The notes beneath the pieces were generated by a model. It worked only from the letters and a program-made list of their open reading frames with translations, was not told the DNA's origin and ran no database searches. A program made the translations under genes and the position numbers. A DNA stretch of 41,786 nucleotides from Gammaproteobacteria bacterium (GTDB taxonomy: Bacteria > Pseudomonadota > Gammaproteobacteria > Ga0077554 > Ga007554): positions 1-41,786 of the forward strand of contig JAHFRW010000020.1 in NCBI GenBank assembly GCA_023266055.1. The letters run 5' to 3'. Below, in pieces: positions 27,500 to 34,817 of this stretch (the first letter of the stretch is position 1; each line of letters begins with the position of its first letter).

Positions 27500-28129
27500 G
27501 TGACTACTCGCTACGACACCGATAATTTAACAGAAGCCCAATTCGAGCCGGGTTCACGTGGCCGTGTCCTGAAAAATATCCTCGGCATTCGCAGCAAGCG
27601 TGAGATGGATGCATTGGAAGCAACGAAACTTGTGGAAGTGACGGACTGGACAATTCGCCACGTTACCGCTGACCAGCGTTTCACCGCCGCCGATATTTGC
27701 CAATGGCACAAGCAATGGCTGGGCGAGATGTACGAGTGGGCGGGCGAATATCGACAGGTGAATGTCAGCAAGGGCAGTTTTGTGTTTGCGATGGTTGCAC
27801 AGGTGCCGCGCTTGATACAGGAGTTTGAGCGGAAGGAGTTGGCGCGATTTACTCCGTGCGTCTTCGATAACCTGGAGGACGTGCTGGAGGCATTGGCGAT
27901 CACGCATTGCGAGTTGGTGTTGATCCATCCCTTCCGCGAAGGCAACGGGCGCTTGTCACGATTGCTTTCCCAACTCATGGCATTGCAGGCCGGATTGCCG
28001 CTATTGAATTTTTCGCCCATCAAAGGCAAACAGCGCGAGGCCTATTTTGCCGCCGTGCGCGCAGGCATGGGGCACGACTATGCGCCGATGATTGAGGTTT
28101 TCAGGAAAGTGGTGAAAGCCAGCAGTTAG
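27500..28129 (+). CDS. Fic-domain AMPylator toxin (class I)
   Basis: Fic enzymes transfer AMP from ATP to target proteins. The active-site motif is complete: HPFREGNGRLSR (H143-R154 with the GTG start at 27500), and the target-docking flap is visible as NVSKGSFVFAMVAQVP. The start GTG reads VTTRYDTDNLTEAQFEPGSR and has AAGG eight bases upstream; a TTG at 27443 is less likely. The 209-residue protein has no internal S/TxxxE inhibitory helix, so it should need a separate antitoxin, and one is encoded tail-to-tail at 28126-28296. The target is unknown. Confidence 0.93.
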   Translation: MTTRYDTDNLTEAQFEPGSRGRVLKNILGIRSKREMDALEATKLVEVTDWTIRHVTADQRFTAADICQWHKQWLGEMYEWAGEYRQVNVSKGSFVFAMVAQVPRLIQEFERKELARFTPCVFDNLEDVLEALAITHCELVLIHPFREGNGRLSRLLSQLMALQAGLPLLNFSPIKGKQREAYFAAVRAGMGHDYAPMIEVFRKVVKASS

Positions 28130-28296
28130 CGGGTTTTTTTTGTCTGCTTACCGGATACAGGAGAGAGGGCGCGTTCAGCGGCTTTTTTTACGCCTTCAAT
28201 CGCAATCGAGGAAAGCACACTGGCACGCAAGGCACGCTGATATTCCTTCGCATTGCGCAGGTGTGGGTTATGTTGAAGCAGAGATTTCGGAGCCAT
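28126..28296 (-). CDS. Class I Fic antitoxin (small inhibitory-helix protein)
   Basis: A 56-residue basic protein reading MAPKSLLQHNPHLRNAKEYQ, then RALRASVLSSIAIEGVKKAA. S30-IAI-E34-G35 fits the S/TxxxE(G/N) inhibitory motif by which VbhA-type antitoxins place a glutamate in the Fic ATP pocket. It is convergent with the toxin and the two stop codons share TTAG, whereas known class I pairs are usually antitoxin-first in one operon. A sigma-70 promoter ends six bases before the ATG. A longer frame upstream to 28560 runs through a repeat and is not credible. Function is inferred from motif and neighbour. Confidence 0.75.
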   Translation of the reverse strand: MAPKSLLQHNPHLRNAKEYQRALRASVLSSIAIEGVKKAAERALSPVSGKQTKKTR

Positions 28297-28302
28297 GACC
28301 CC

Positions 28303-28331
28303 ACTATAATGGACATGCCGCGATAATTCAA
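28303..28331 (-). promoter_or_regulatory. Promoter of the Fic antitoxin, apparently leaderless
   Basis: On the minus strand TTGAAT (28331-28326), 17 bases, then TATAGT (28308-28303). Only six bases (GGGGTC) separate the -10 from the ATG, so transcription would start at or next to the start codon. Further upstream, 28366-28388 is a near-perfect 10-bp inverted repeat around GAT (one mismatch). Confidence 0.65.
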
Positions 28332-28417
28332 CTGCCGCAAATGTGGCACTTGTAAGGTCATGGGCACAGACTTGCGATGCAAGACTGTGGGTGGGAGGCT
28401 TCTTTAGGAGTGTAGTC

Positions 28418-28739
28418 CGTAGGATGCGGTGAGGAACGAACCGCATCGTTCGAGAATGCAAGGGGTGACAAGGAGAAAGGCCATTGACTGAATATCGTCG
28501 TGCCCGTGTGCCGGGTGCCACATGGTTTTTCACGGTGGGACTTGCCGAACGGCGGGGCAATGGCTTGTTGGTTGAGAGAATCGATACTTTAAGGTCGGCG
28601 TTTCGTGTGGTGCGGGAGAGGCACCCCTTTCAAATGGACGCAGTGGTTATTTTGCCCGATCATCTGCATTGCGTGTGGACGCTTCCGGAGGGCGCGGAGT
28701 GACTCGAACGATGCGGTTCGTTCCTCACCGCATCCTACG
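28418..28739. mobile_element. RAYT mini-element bounded by perfect 37-bp inverted REP repeats
   Basis: Bases 28418-28454 and 28703-28739 are exact reverse complements over 37 bp. Each arm holds a REP-like hairpin (GATGCGGT and ACCGCATC, eight-base stem) preceded by GTAG, the tetranucleotide that RAYT transposases recognise 5' of REP hairpins in E. coli. Between the arms lies a 3'-truncated RAYT gene. The perfect arms suggest recent formation. Confidence 0.85.
28484..28702 (+). pseudogene. Truncated REP-associated tyrosine transposase (RAYT)
   Basis: A TTG-started 72-codon frame reading MTEYRRARVPGATWFFTVGL, the RAYT N-terminus. It ends just after the metal-binding H-hydrophobic-H motif in ILPDHLHCVWTLPEG. 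The catalytic tyrosine helix, which would follow, is missing, so the protein cannot cut DNA. AAGGAG lies upstream. The frame stops one base before the right REP arm. A near-identical copy begins at 41588. Confidence 0.88.
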
Positions 28740-28880
28740 CGCTACCTGCTCTAAATCGAAGATGGAGTTGCACCCATCAGCGGACGCTTATTAGAATCTA
28801 TGTGAATTTCCGTTTGCACAAGCGTGTGACAGTCACTTGAAGTCCATGTCTGTCTCGAATTAGGTCATTGCTATCCATGA

Positions 28881-28915
28881 TAAACCCATATTTTCCATTG
28901 GAAAATATGGGTTTA
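28881..28915. promoter_or_regulatory. 35-bp palindrome upstream of the GTPase operon
   Basis: Two exact 17-bp arms (28881-28897 and 28899-28915) surround a single T. The core TGGAAAATATGG (28899-28910) recurs in the same orientation at 29202-29213, about 40 bases before the operon's -10. A dimeric regulator site is plausible; a cruciform or transcript-end hairpin is the alternative. Confidence 0.6.
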
Positions 28916-29201
28916 ATTTAAAGTTTGGCACCTTCCGGCTCGCTTTTATGGCTGTCCTGATTGTGCCGTTCAGTGATCTCGTCTGTCTGGTGTGCAGGGT
29001 TTCAATAGAGGCAAGGAGGCGGGTATGTGGGTGTCCTGAAATGCCTCGACACGCGTTGCATTGTTGCTACGCTGGGAATGGCCAATCCTTGTAAATGGTC
29101 GGTGATTATTTGTGCGGCCTGATATGTCCGTTCCGCATCGATTTCCGACAACCAGGATAGCCACGAAAGCTAAGTCCGGAATCTTCCCGCAAATTTCGAC
29201 A
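28916..29201. other. Gene-poor stretch before the GTPase operon, possible decayed gene
   Basis: No intact gene. On the minus strand a frame reads WLSWLSEIDAERTYQAAQII and then TDHLQGLAIPSVATMQRVSR before a stop near 29010. It looks protein-like but has no start, and I do not recognise it. It may be a fragment of a gene lost when the island formed. Confidence 0.3.
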
Positions 29202-29258
29202 TGGAAAATATGGATTGAATTTTTTTCGTGGAAGCCCCAAACTCGGCTTTAATATAAT
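29202..29258 (+). promoter_or_regulatory. Probable promoter region of the GTPase operon
   Basis: TATAAT stands at 29253-29258, about 38 bases before the first start codon. TGGAAAATATGG (29202-29213), a half of the upstream palindrome, lies near -50 and is followed by a T run. No good -35 hexamer is at the usual spacing, which would fit an activator-dependent promoter. Confidence 0.4.
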
Positions 29259-29296
29259 TCTATTTTCTCACCATGAAAATATTTCAGGAATAGCCA

Positions 29297-30994
29297 ATGA
29301 CTACAGCATTGCCTAACCCCACAGTGGCCAATAATCAAACTGCCGTTTGGGAAAAAGTTAAACGGCGTAGTATGATAATTCTATCTCCCACAGCATATTC
29401 TGCCATGAAACAACAAGAAACCCAACGCATGGTTATCGCCTCCAATGAAGCACTTGAGGCACAACGACAAGCCACGCACATCAAAGAAATGCAGCTGCAA
29501 TATTTGATGAGCCTACAGCGCGAAAATAATTTAGCAAAACGTGACCAATTTAATCGTGACTTCCAAGCCCAGCAAGCCACCTTGAACCACGAACATCAGC
29601 GAGAACTTGCCACGTTCCGCGCAAATGTTGATTTAGCCCTGCAAAACAAAAATCAGGAGTTTCAAATCTGGTGCCTAGAACAGCAACGCGATCTACAAAT
29701 ACATTTGAGCAAGCTGAACGCGGACTTGCAGCGGGAGTTAAGACAATATGATAGAGACGCTGAACGAAAAAAGCTTGAAGAACATAAGAAGATCAACAAC
29801 TCACCAATTTGGCCTGTTGCCAGTCAGATACTCGGTCATCAAACAGGAACAAGGCAACCACCGCTACGTGTGTTTTTCGCGCCACCTGAAGTCAGTCAAG
29901 ACCGCTCCTCACAGTCTTCTATTCTCAGTCATTTCCCTCGGCTATCGGAATATCTGACAGAAGAATTACGCGATACATTTAATGCATGGCAAGAACATGG
30001 GCGGGAGATAGATTTCCTAGATGGTGCTTGGCAAAACCGGTTTTATCGTGGTGCAGCGGCGGCGGCATCTTTATTTGACATGCTGAAATCAGAGCCGACT
30101 TTAATTATCGACTCTTATGTAGAGGGCGAGAATTTTTATTTGCGTATAGCCTATTGGGGTTCGGGCTATGATAAATTCCGATATAAAACCACTCTAAACA
30201 TTTCTTGGCGTGAACTCCTCGACCAATTTGCTAAAAATCGTGTGATCAATTGGTTAGAAGCCAGAAACAGTTGGATTTCAAAAGGTAAAAGAGTCGAAGA
30301 TTTCGATAAATGTTATCTGAACGATACATTAAAGAAACTCAGAGCAAATAGTGAGACTCTAGAACGGGAGAATTTTGCTTTGGCAGAAGGTATCCCCTTA
30401 GAGCCCAACCGTTATCCTTACCAATGGTTGCAGGCTGATTATGAAGATTTGAAGTCCTTTTTAAGTTCATGGCATTCCATAGTTGCCAGCCTGATTGTGG
30501 ATGAATATTTCCTGGTTGATGTGCCCGTAGAGCAACGCTTAACGCCACTGCTGTCCTCCATGCTGCCATCTTTGCTGCAGAGGATGCCCCAGGACGTGAG
30601 TAATGAAGTCGTGCACATGGTTGCAAACGCTTATCAAGCGTTTTACGGTTTTTTAGAAATGCGGGAATCATCTTTTAAGCCTGAACTCCGGCTAGCCCTT
30701 GCGAAATGCTTGGTGGCTTTACCTGATAAGTCTTATGCCAATACGCAATGGCTGGAAGCTATCCGCGCTTGGATAGTGCAACGTGGGCGTGAAGCAGGTC
30801 ATGATGAACAAGCTGAAGCTTTGCTCCTGCGCATGGGATCGCTAATACATACTAACGACCGGCCATTTTTATTAGCTCTGCAGGATTATCTTAAATATTT
30901 GCCTGACGATGAAAACCAAAAAATAACGGTTATGCTTGAAAAATTTCTGGAATTGACGCCTGAAACAACCCGCAAAGTTCAACTTTTCAATTAA
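29297..30994 (+). CDS. Coiled-coil protein of unknown function, first gene of GTPase operon
   Basis: I do not recognise a named family. The 565-residue product has three parts. About 1-40 is a short N-terminus. About 45-165 is a long, Gln/Glu/Arg-rich coiled coil (QQETQRMVIASNEALEAQRQ through QRDLQIHLSKLNADLQRELR). About 185-560 is a folded region opening PPLRVFFAPPEVS, with the striking stretch GAWQNRFYRGAAAAASLFDM to LRIAYWGSGYDKFRYKTTLN and a helical end ending ETTRKVQLFN. No signal peptide or clear membrane helix is present. AGGAA precedes the ATG. Its TAA overlaps the first of two ATGs of the GTPase frame. A scaffold or sensor partner of the GTPase is plausible but inferred only from the operon. 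Confidence 0.8.
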   Translation: MTTALPNPTVANNQTAVWEKVKRRSMIILSPTAYSAMKQQETQRMVIASNEALEAQRQATHIKEMQLQYLMSLQRENNLAKRDQFNRDFQAQQATLNHEHQRELATFRANVDLALQNKNQEFQIWCLEQQRDLQIHLSKLNADLQRELRQYDRDAERKKLEEHKKINNSPIWPVASQILGHQTGTRQPPLRVFFAPPEVSQDRSSQSSILSHFPRLSEYLTEELRDTFNAWQEHGREIDFLDGAWQNRFYRGAAAAASLFDMLKSEPTLIIDSYVEGENFYLRIAYWGSGYDKFRYKTTLNISWRELLDQFAKNRVINWLEARNSWISKGKRVEDFDKCYLNDTLKKLRANSETLERENFALAEGIPLEPNRYPYQWLQADYEDLKSFLSSWHSIVASLIVDEYFLVDVPVEQRLTPLLSSMLPSLLQRMPQDVSNEVVHMVANAYQAFYGFLEMRESSFKPELRLALAKCLVALPDKSYANTQWLEAIRAWIVQRGREAGHDEQAEALLLRMGSLIHTNDRPFLLALQDYLKYLPDDENQKITVMLEKFLELTPETTRKVQLFN

Positions 30995-31011
30995 TGCATA
31001 GGAGATCCGCG

Positions 31012-32784
31012 ATGTCTACTACTGTTTTAGGGCCATTAAAAACCCTCTTTAATGATAGCCCGGATGTGTTGCGGATGTTGGATATCCGTGCTTTAACCCT
31101 ATCTGCACTATCGGATGAAATGCTGCGCGAGGAGCAGCGCAAACATAAGTTTTTTGGTGTTCCCATCAATGTATACGCCACCGGCAGGACAGGAGCAGGA
31201 AAGACCAGTGTAGGTAACTTATTATTCAATGCGCCAGTATTGAAAAGTGATGGTAGCTTAGATTGCACTTCCACTGTGCAATATTTCAAGATGCAAAGTA
31301 ATTTGTGTTATTTCGACCTTCCTGGATCAGGAAGTAGTGAGGCATTTGAGAATATCAATCGCGCAACTTTATCTATCGAGCAACTTAAAGATAAAGACGT
31401 AATCACGGAAATTCCAATGAGAAATTTCACCGATTATCATAGAACAAAAACTTACACGGAAACCAGGATTACAGTGGCTGACTGGCAGGCTAGTGAAAAT
31501 AGAAAAGAATTTTTCCCTGACATTATCTTGTATGTAATCGCGCCACACGAATCATTTTCTCGGATTGATACAGAGTATTTGAAAGATTTATTGGGATTCA
31601 TAAAAACCAATGGCCATAAAAACCTTGTCTTCGTATTCAATATTCACGAATTGCCTGACGGTCAGCCAATAACCAAACCTAAAAACCTTGAAAACGTGGA
31701 GTCAAAAATAAAAGAGGTTTATGCCAAAGTATATCTTGATACGATCATAGCCCCAGTGATCGTCAAGATCAATGCGCTAACGGGGATTGGCTTCACTGAA
31801 TTGACTGAGCAAATGTGCAATTTATTGCCCAATGAAAAACTTGGTCAAATGGGCAGCGTTTTACATGAAGATTTGAAGGCTCAAGCAAAATCAGAACGCA
31901 GTCGGCGTTACCGCGACATGTTAATCAAAATCGCCAGCCGAGTCGCAACGTATAAAGTGGATTACCGAATTGGTAGTAACAGCCTGCTATTACATGAAAT
32001 GTTTTCGGCGGTATTGGATTATGGAATGCAGACGTTTCATCCCGGCACCACCTTGGCAGATGTGCAAAAAGCTCGTCGTTTAACGGAAGATTTAGCCAAT
32101 ACCTGTCAAGAAATGCGAAGCCGAAACGTGATGAAAACAATACAAGTAACCGAAATAAAGCATAAAACGGAAAGCAGAGTTTCTGGTTATCGCGATGTTT
32201 ATGAAGATACTACCGAGACAAGGTATGAGCCTGAGAACTATACCGAGAAAAAGGAGAGCATAGTATTAAGCTGTGTTTTTGCAGCGCCTGCTCTTGTTAC
32301 AGGGGTAGTACAAGGCGCATTTACAACACTTGACTCCGAAGGCTTTGAAAAGGGGTTTGATAATGGAATGAAGTGGTTTGATGAGTTAGTAACCACAGAA
32401 ACCACAAAAACAAAATTTAACGAAACTAAAGTTTCTGTTAAAAAACATGTGCGCACCGACCCTATCTATGAAGATGTTGTGGTTCAGGTTCCTTATACAG
32501 TGGAAAAGCAAGTGTTAGATTACAAGGAATATTTGTTAGGTGGATATGAGGTAATTAAAAATTTACTTGCGATTGGTATAGGCATTGAAAAAATCGACAG
32601 CCTAAATAGTTTGGCAGATGATTTTCAAAAAATTTATGCGATTGGATCACAAGAGCTGAAAAATATGGCTATAAACGAGCAAAAAATAGCAAGCCTTGCC
32701 GGATCTATTCCTCGTGATGATCAAGAGCACCACAGAATGGAGCGGAGCATTTACAGTTGCTTAAAAAAGAACACTCTGGGTTGA
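31012..32784 (+). CDS. TRAFAC-like P-loop GTPase with degenerate G4, second gene of operon
   Basis: A 590-residue protein. P-loop GRTGAGKT at residues 58-65, switch-region threonines in DCTSTVQYF, and G3 DLPG at 102-105 mark a GTPase resembling AIG1/Era/dynamin-like groups. The base-specifying G4 is not N/TKxD; the strand NLVFVFNIHE gives only N210..E213, so guanine specificity is uncertain. After the GTPase core come a helical region (about 270-380), a Tyr/Glu-rich beta-like stretch (SRVSGYRDVYEDTTETRYEP), a short hydrophobic segment (VLSCVFAAPALVTGVVQGAF) that could contact membrane, and a second similar stretch (DPIYEDVVVQVPYTVEKQVL). The ATG at 31012 has AGGAG seven bases upstream; 30994 is less likely. 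Confidence 0.85.
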   Translation: MSTTVLGPLKTLFNDSPDVLRMLDIRALTLSALSDEMLREEQRKHKFFGVPINVYATGRTGAGKTSVGNLLFNAPVLKSDGSLDCTSTVQYFKMQSNLCYFDLPGSGSSEAFENINRATLSIEQLKDKDVITEIPMRNFTDYHRTKTYTETRITVADWQASENRKEFFPDIILYVIAPHESFSRIDTEYLKDLLGFIKTNGHKNLVFVFNIHELPDGQPITKPKNLENVESKIKEVYAKVYLDTIIAPVIVKINALTGIGFTELTEQMCNLLPNEKLGQMGSVLHEDLKAQAKSERSRRYRDMLIKIASRVATYKVDYRIGSNSLLLHEMFSAVLDYGMQTFHPGTTLADVQKARRLTEDLANTCQEMRSRNVMKTIQVTEIKHKTESRVSGYRDVYEDTTETRYEPENYTEKKESIVLSCVFAAPALVTGVVQGAFTTLDSEGFEKGFDNGMKWFDELVTTETTKTKFNETKVSVKKHVRTDPIYEDVVVQVPYTVEKQVLDYKEYLLGGYEVIKNLLAIGIGIEKIDSLNSLADDFQKIYAIGSQELKNMAINEQKIASLAGSIPRDDQEHHRMERSIYSCLKKNTLG

Positions 32785-32859
32785 AATTGATTAAATCGGC
32801 TAGATCATGATTGAGTAATATGCTTTTTATAAACAACGTATTCACTTAGGAGAATTCCC

Positions 32860-33594
32860 ATGTCAAATGAACATCATAATCCCTTTGTCGATGGCTGCAT
32901 TTCGGGGGCTCAAGACATCGCTCAAGTAGGTGGAACCGGCTTGGCAGTATTTGATGCGAGCAAAGAAGTGGTTGGTTTTGCCGCGGGCATGGCTCCACAG
33001 GTGGCTGGTGCAGCGGTGGTAGCAACGGCTTTTCCACCCTCAATACTTGCAACATTTCCTATAATGAGTGATCAAGCCTATCAGGAGGGTAAAGAGATAG
33101 GGGGGAATTTTATCGAAAATCTGCATGAGTACCCTGCCAACATTGCCGACAAGCTTGAATTTAGCTGTTATGTCGCAGATGAAGCTAGGCAAGACCTACA
33201 AAACACATGGCAAGCAGTAGAAGAAAAGATAGAGTTGATGCCTTTTGTGGTGGAGGAAGTGGGGGATAGGCTACATGATTTTGTGGAGGATGTGGGAAAT
33301 TCAGTCTCTAATTTTAGTGAACAATATATCCCGCCCGTATGGGATAGCATGTCTATATCAGCACCTACACCTACTCCTGATGAAAGCGCACAATCCACCT
33401 CAGAAACTGGATTGTTTGGGGGGTACGGATCATCGCAAGACAGTAAAGACAACACGGCTTCCATTTGGGGTGGTGATACAGGTAGTAACAGCAGTTCTGG
33501 GTGGGGCGGCAGCAGCGATAGTTCGTCTTCCAATTCCAATTCTGAAAACAGCGGCAGTAGCAGTTCCGATAGTGGTTCATCATCCAATCCGTAA
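32860..33594 (+). CDS. Hydrophobic protein with Ser/Gly-rich tail, third gene of operon
   Basis: Family unknown; 244 residues. A glycine-zipper-like hydrophobic stretch at about 20-70 (GGTGLAVFDASKEVVGFAAG, then VAGAAVVATAFPPSILATFP) could form a membrane hairpin. A helical amphipathic middle follows (about 75-160). From about 180 the chain is low-complexity Ser/Asn/Gly/Asp with GGYGSS, WGGDTGSN and SGWGGSS patches, probably disordered. TTAGGAG precedes the ATG, 75 bases after the GTPase stop. Membrane association would suit an effector or anchor, which is inference. Confidence 0.75.
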   Translation: MSNEHHNPFVDGCISGAQDIAQVGGTGLAVFDASKEVVGFAAGMAPQVAGAAVVATAFPPSILATFPIMSDQAYQEGKEIGGNFIENLHEYPANIADKLEFSCYVADEARQDLQNTWQAVEEKIELMPFVVEEVGDRLHDFVEDVGNSVSNFSEQYIPPVWDSMSISAPTPTPDESAQSTSETGLFGGYGSSQDSKDNTASIWGGDTGSNSSSGWGGSSDSSSSNSNSENSGSSSSDSGSSSNP

Positions 33595-33897
33595 CGTGGA
33601 ATTGAATCCGTAGGTGTGCTGCTGGTGTTTATGATGGTGCCGCTGGCAATGCAATGGACGCCGCTCAAACTGGCCTTCGTTCCCCATCGCTATAGTGGAC
33701 CCTGAAATCTGGACAATAGTTTAAGCCGTGCTTATCCGGTTGATACCCTTCCCCCCAAGGTTCGGGTGAAAAGTCATTGGCGCGTCCATTCGGTTTGCGA
33801 TAATGCTTATATCATAACACGACGGAAGCCCGACAGGCTGCTAGAGGGTACAAAACCCGCATTCGATAATCGACGGATAAAGTATCACTAAAGGGAT
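33595..33897. other. Gene-free stretch with debris between the operon and the mod fragment
   Basis: The plus strand reads VLLVFMMVPLAMQWTPLKLA in frame, like the end of a membrane protein, but with no start. No intact gene, terminator stem or IS end could be shown. The A/T-rich part near 33800-33880 may carry the old promoter of the truncated methylase gene. Confidence 0.35.
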
Positions 33898-34012
33898 ATG
33901 GCAAAGCAAAAACTCGAACTCACCTGGGTCGGCAAGGACGCACGGCCTAAGCTGGAGCCGCGTATTTTTCTGGAAGACCCGGCTAAGCCATATCACTCCA
34001 AACATCGGGGTT
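33898..34012 (+). pseudogene. 5' fragment of a type III restriction-modification methylase (mod)
   Basis: Begins MAKQKLELTWVGKDARPKLE and continues PRIFLEDPAKPYHSKH, the characteristic opening of type III adenine-specific DNA methyltransferases (MAKQKLELTWIGKE.RPKLEPRILLEDP). After about 36 codons the match ends and the frame runs through a REP-like half element to a stop at 34068, so no catalytic DPPY or FxGxG motif remains. No res gene is present. It shows that a type III system stood here before deletion. Confidence 0.8.
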
Positions 34013-34025
34013 CGCACCCAACCTC

Positions 34026-34084
34026 GGAGTCAGGCCTTACATTTGACATTCCGAAGGACTCAACATGATATTCAAGCAACTATT
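34026..34084 (+). repeat. REP-like half element and right copy of the 29-bp direct repeat
   Basis: 34026-34050 matches 27361-27385 at 23 of 25 positions (GTCAGGCCTTACATTTGAC form) but lacks the opposite end. Five bases later, 34056-34084 repeats 27323-27351. The right copy is joined to the intact persulfide dioxygenase gene, so this is the right edge of the island. Confidence 0.85.
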
Positions 34085-34814
34085 CGAACCCGATTCATCA
34101 AGCTACACTTACCTGCTGGGTTGTCGTGACAGCGGGCAAGCGGTGCTCATTGACCCGGTACTGGAAACGGTAGAGCGGGATCAGCGTGTCATACAGGAAC
34201 TCGGGCTGAAGCTCGCCTATTGCATAGAAACCCATATTCACGCCGATCATCTCACTGGCGCGCGCAAATTAAAATATTTGCTGGGCAGCAAAATCGCGGG
34301 GCCGGCACTTGATGGCGTCGCCTGCCGTGATGTTGGTCTGCGCGAAGGTGAACTGTTCCGCGTCGGCAGCATTGAAATTCACCCGCTGTTCACGCCCGGC
34401 CACACCGACACGCATCATGCCTATCTGATCGACAATGGCACGCATCCACTGTTGTTCAGCGGCGATGCGCTATTGATTGACAGTTGCGGGCGCACCGACT
34501 TTCAAAGCGGTGATGCCGGCATGCTGTATGCCTCCATCCAGAAAAAATTCTTTACCCTGCCCGATGAAACGCTGCTGTATCCGGCTCATGATTATAACCA
34601 GCGGCAAGTATCCACGATTGGCCAGGAAAAAATCCGTAACCCGCGCATTGCCGGAAAAGCCGAGCAGGAATTTGTCAGCATCATGCATCATCTGAAGCTA
34701 CCTCACCCGCGTAAAATGGAATTCGCCGTGCCCGGCAACATGCACTGCGGCGAGTGTCCGCCCAATGTGCCGGATGAATTCAAGGGGCCATGCGAGGTCA
34801 GCGAACAAGGATGA
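34065..34814 (+). CDS. ETHE1-like persulfide dioxygenase (metallo-beta-lactamase fold)
   Basis: Oxidises glutathione persulfide to sulfite and glutathione in sulfide detoxification; iron at the active site. The 249-residue product has THIHADHLTGA, FTPGHTDTHHAYL, LFSGDALLIDSCGRTDFQ and LYPAHDYNQRQVSTI, the metal ligands and the GRTDFQ signature of the ETHE1 group. The C-terminal NMHCGECPPN segment is also typical of bacterial members. AAGGA stands six bases before the ATG. It is convergent with a thioesterase gene, only three bases between stops. Its first 20 bases are part of the 29-bp repeat at the island edge. Confidence 0.92.
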   Translation: MIFKQLFEPDSSSYTYLLGCRDSGQAVLIDPVLETVERDQRVIQELGLKLAYCIETHIHADHLTGARKLKYLLGSKIAGPALDGVACRDVGLREGELFRVGSIEIHPLFTPGHTDTHHAYLIDNGTHPLLFSGDALLIDSCGRTDFQSGDAGMLYASIQKKFFTLPDETLLYPAHDYNQRQVSTIGQEKIRNPRIAGKAEQEFVSIMHHLKLPHPRKMEFAVPGNMHCGECPPNVPDEFKGPCEVSEQG

Positions 34815-34817
34815 GGT

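Noticed and set aside
28297-28560. Longer start for the Fic antitoxin frame
   Set aside because: The extension reads through the REP arm and antisense to the RAYT gene. The family-like sequence begins at MAPKSLL and a promoter sits just before it.
28749-29296. Possible CRISPR or tandem-repeat array
   Set aside because: Repeated TGGAAAATATGG occurs only three times at irregular spacing with no spacer-repeat pattern.
33168-33668. 166-codon minus-strand frame antisense to the Ser-rich protein
   Set aside because: Its Leu/Ser composition simply mirrors the low-complexity Ser/Gly codons of the real gene, which has the ribosome site and operon context.
33690-33740. Possible IS end (TGGACCCTGAAATCTGGACA)
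   Set aside because: It faintly resembles IS3-type ends, but no partner end or transposase is nearby.
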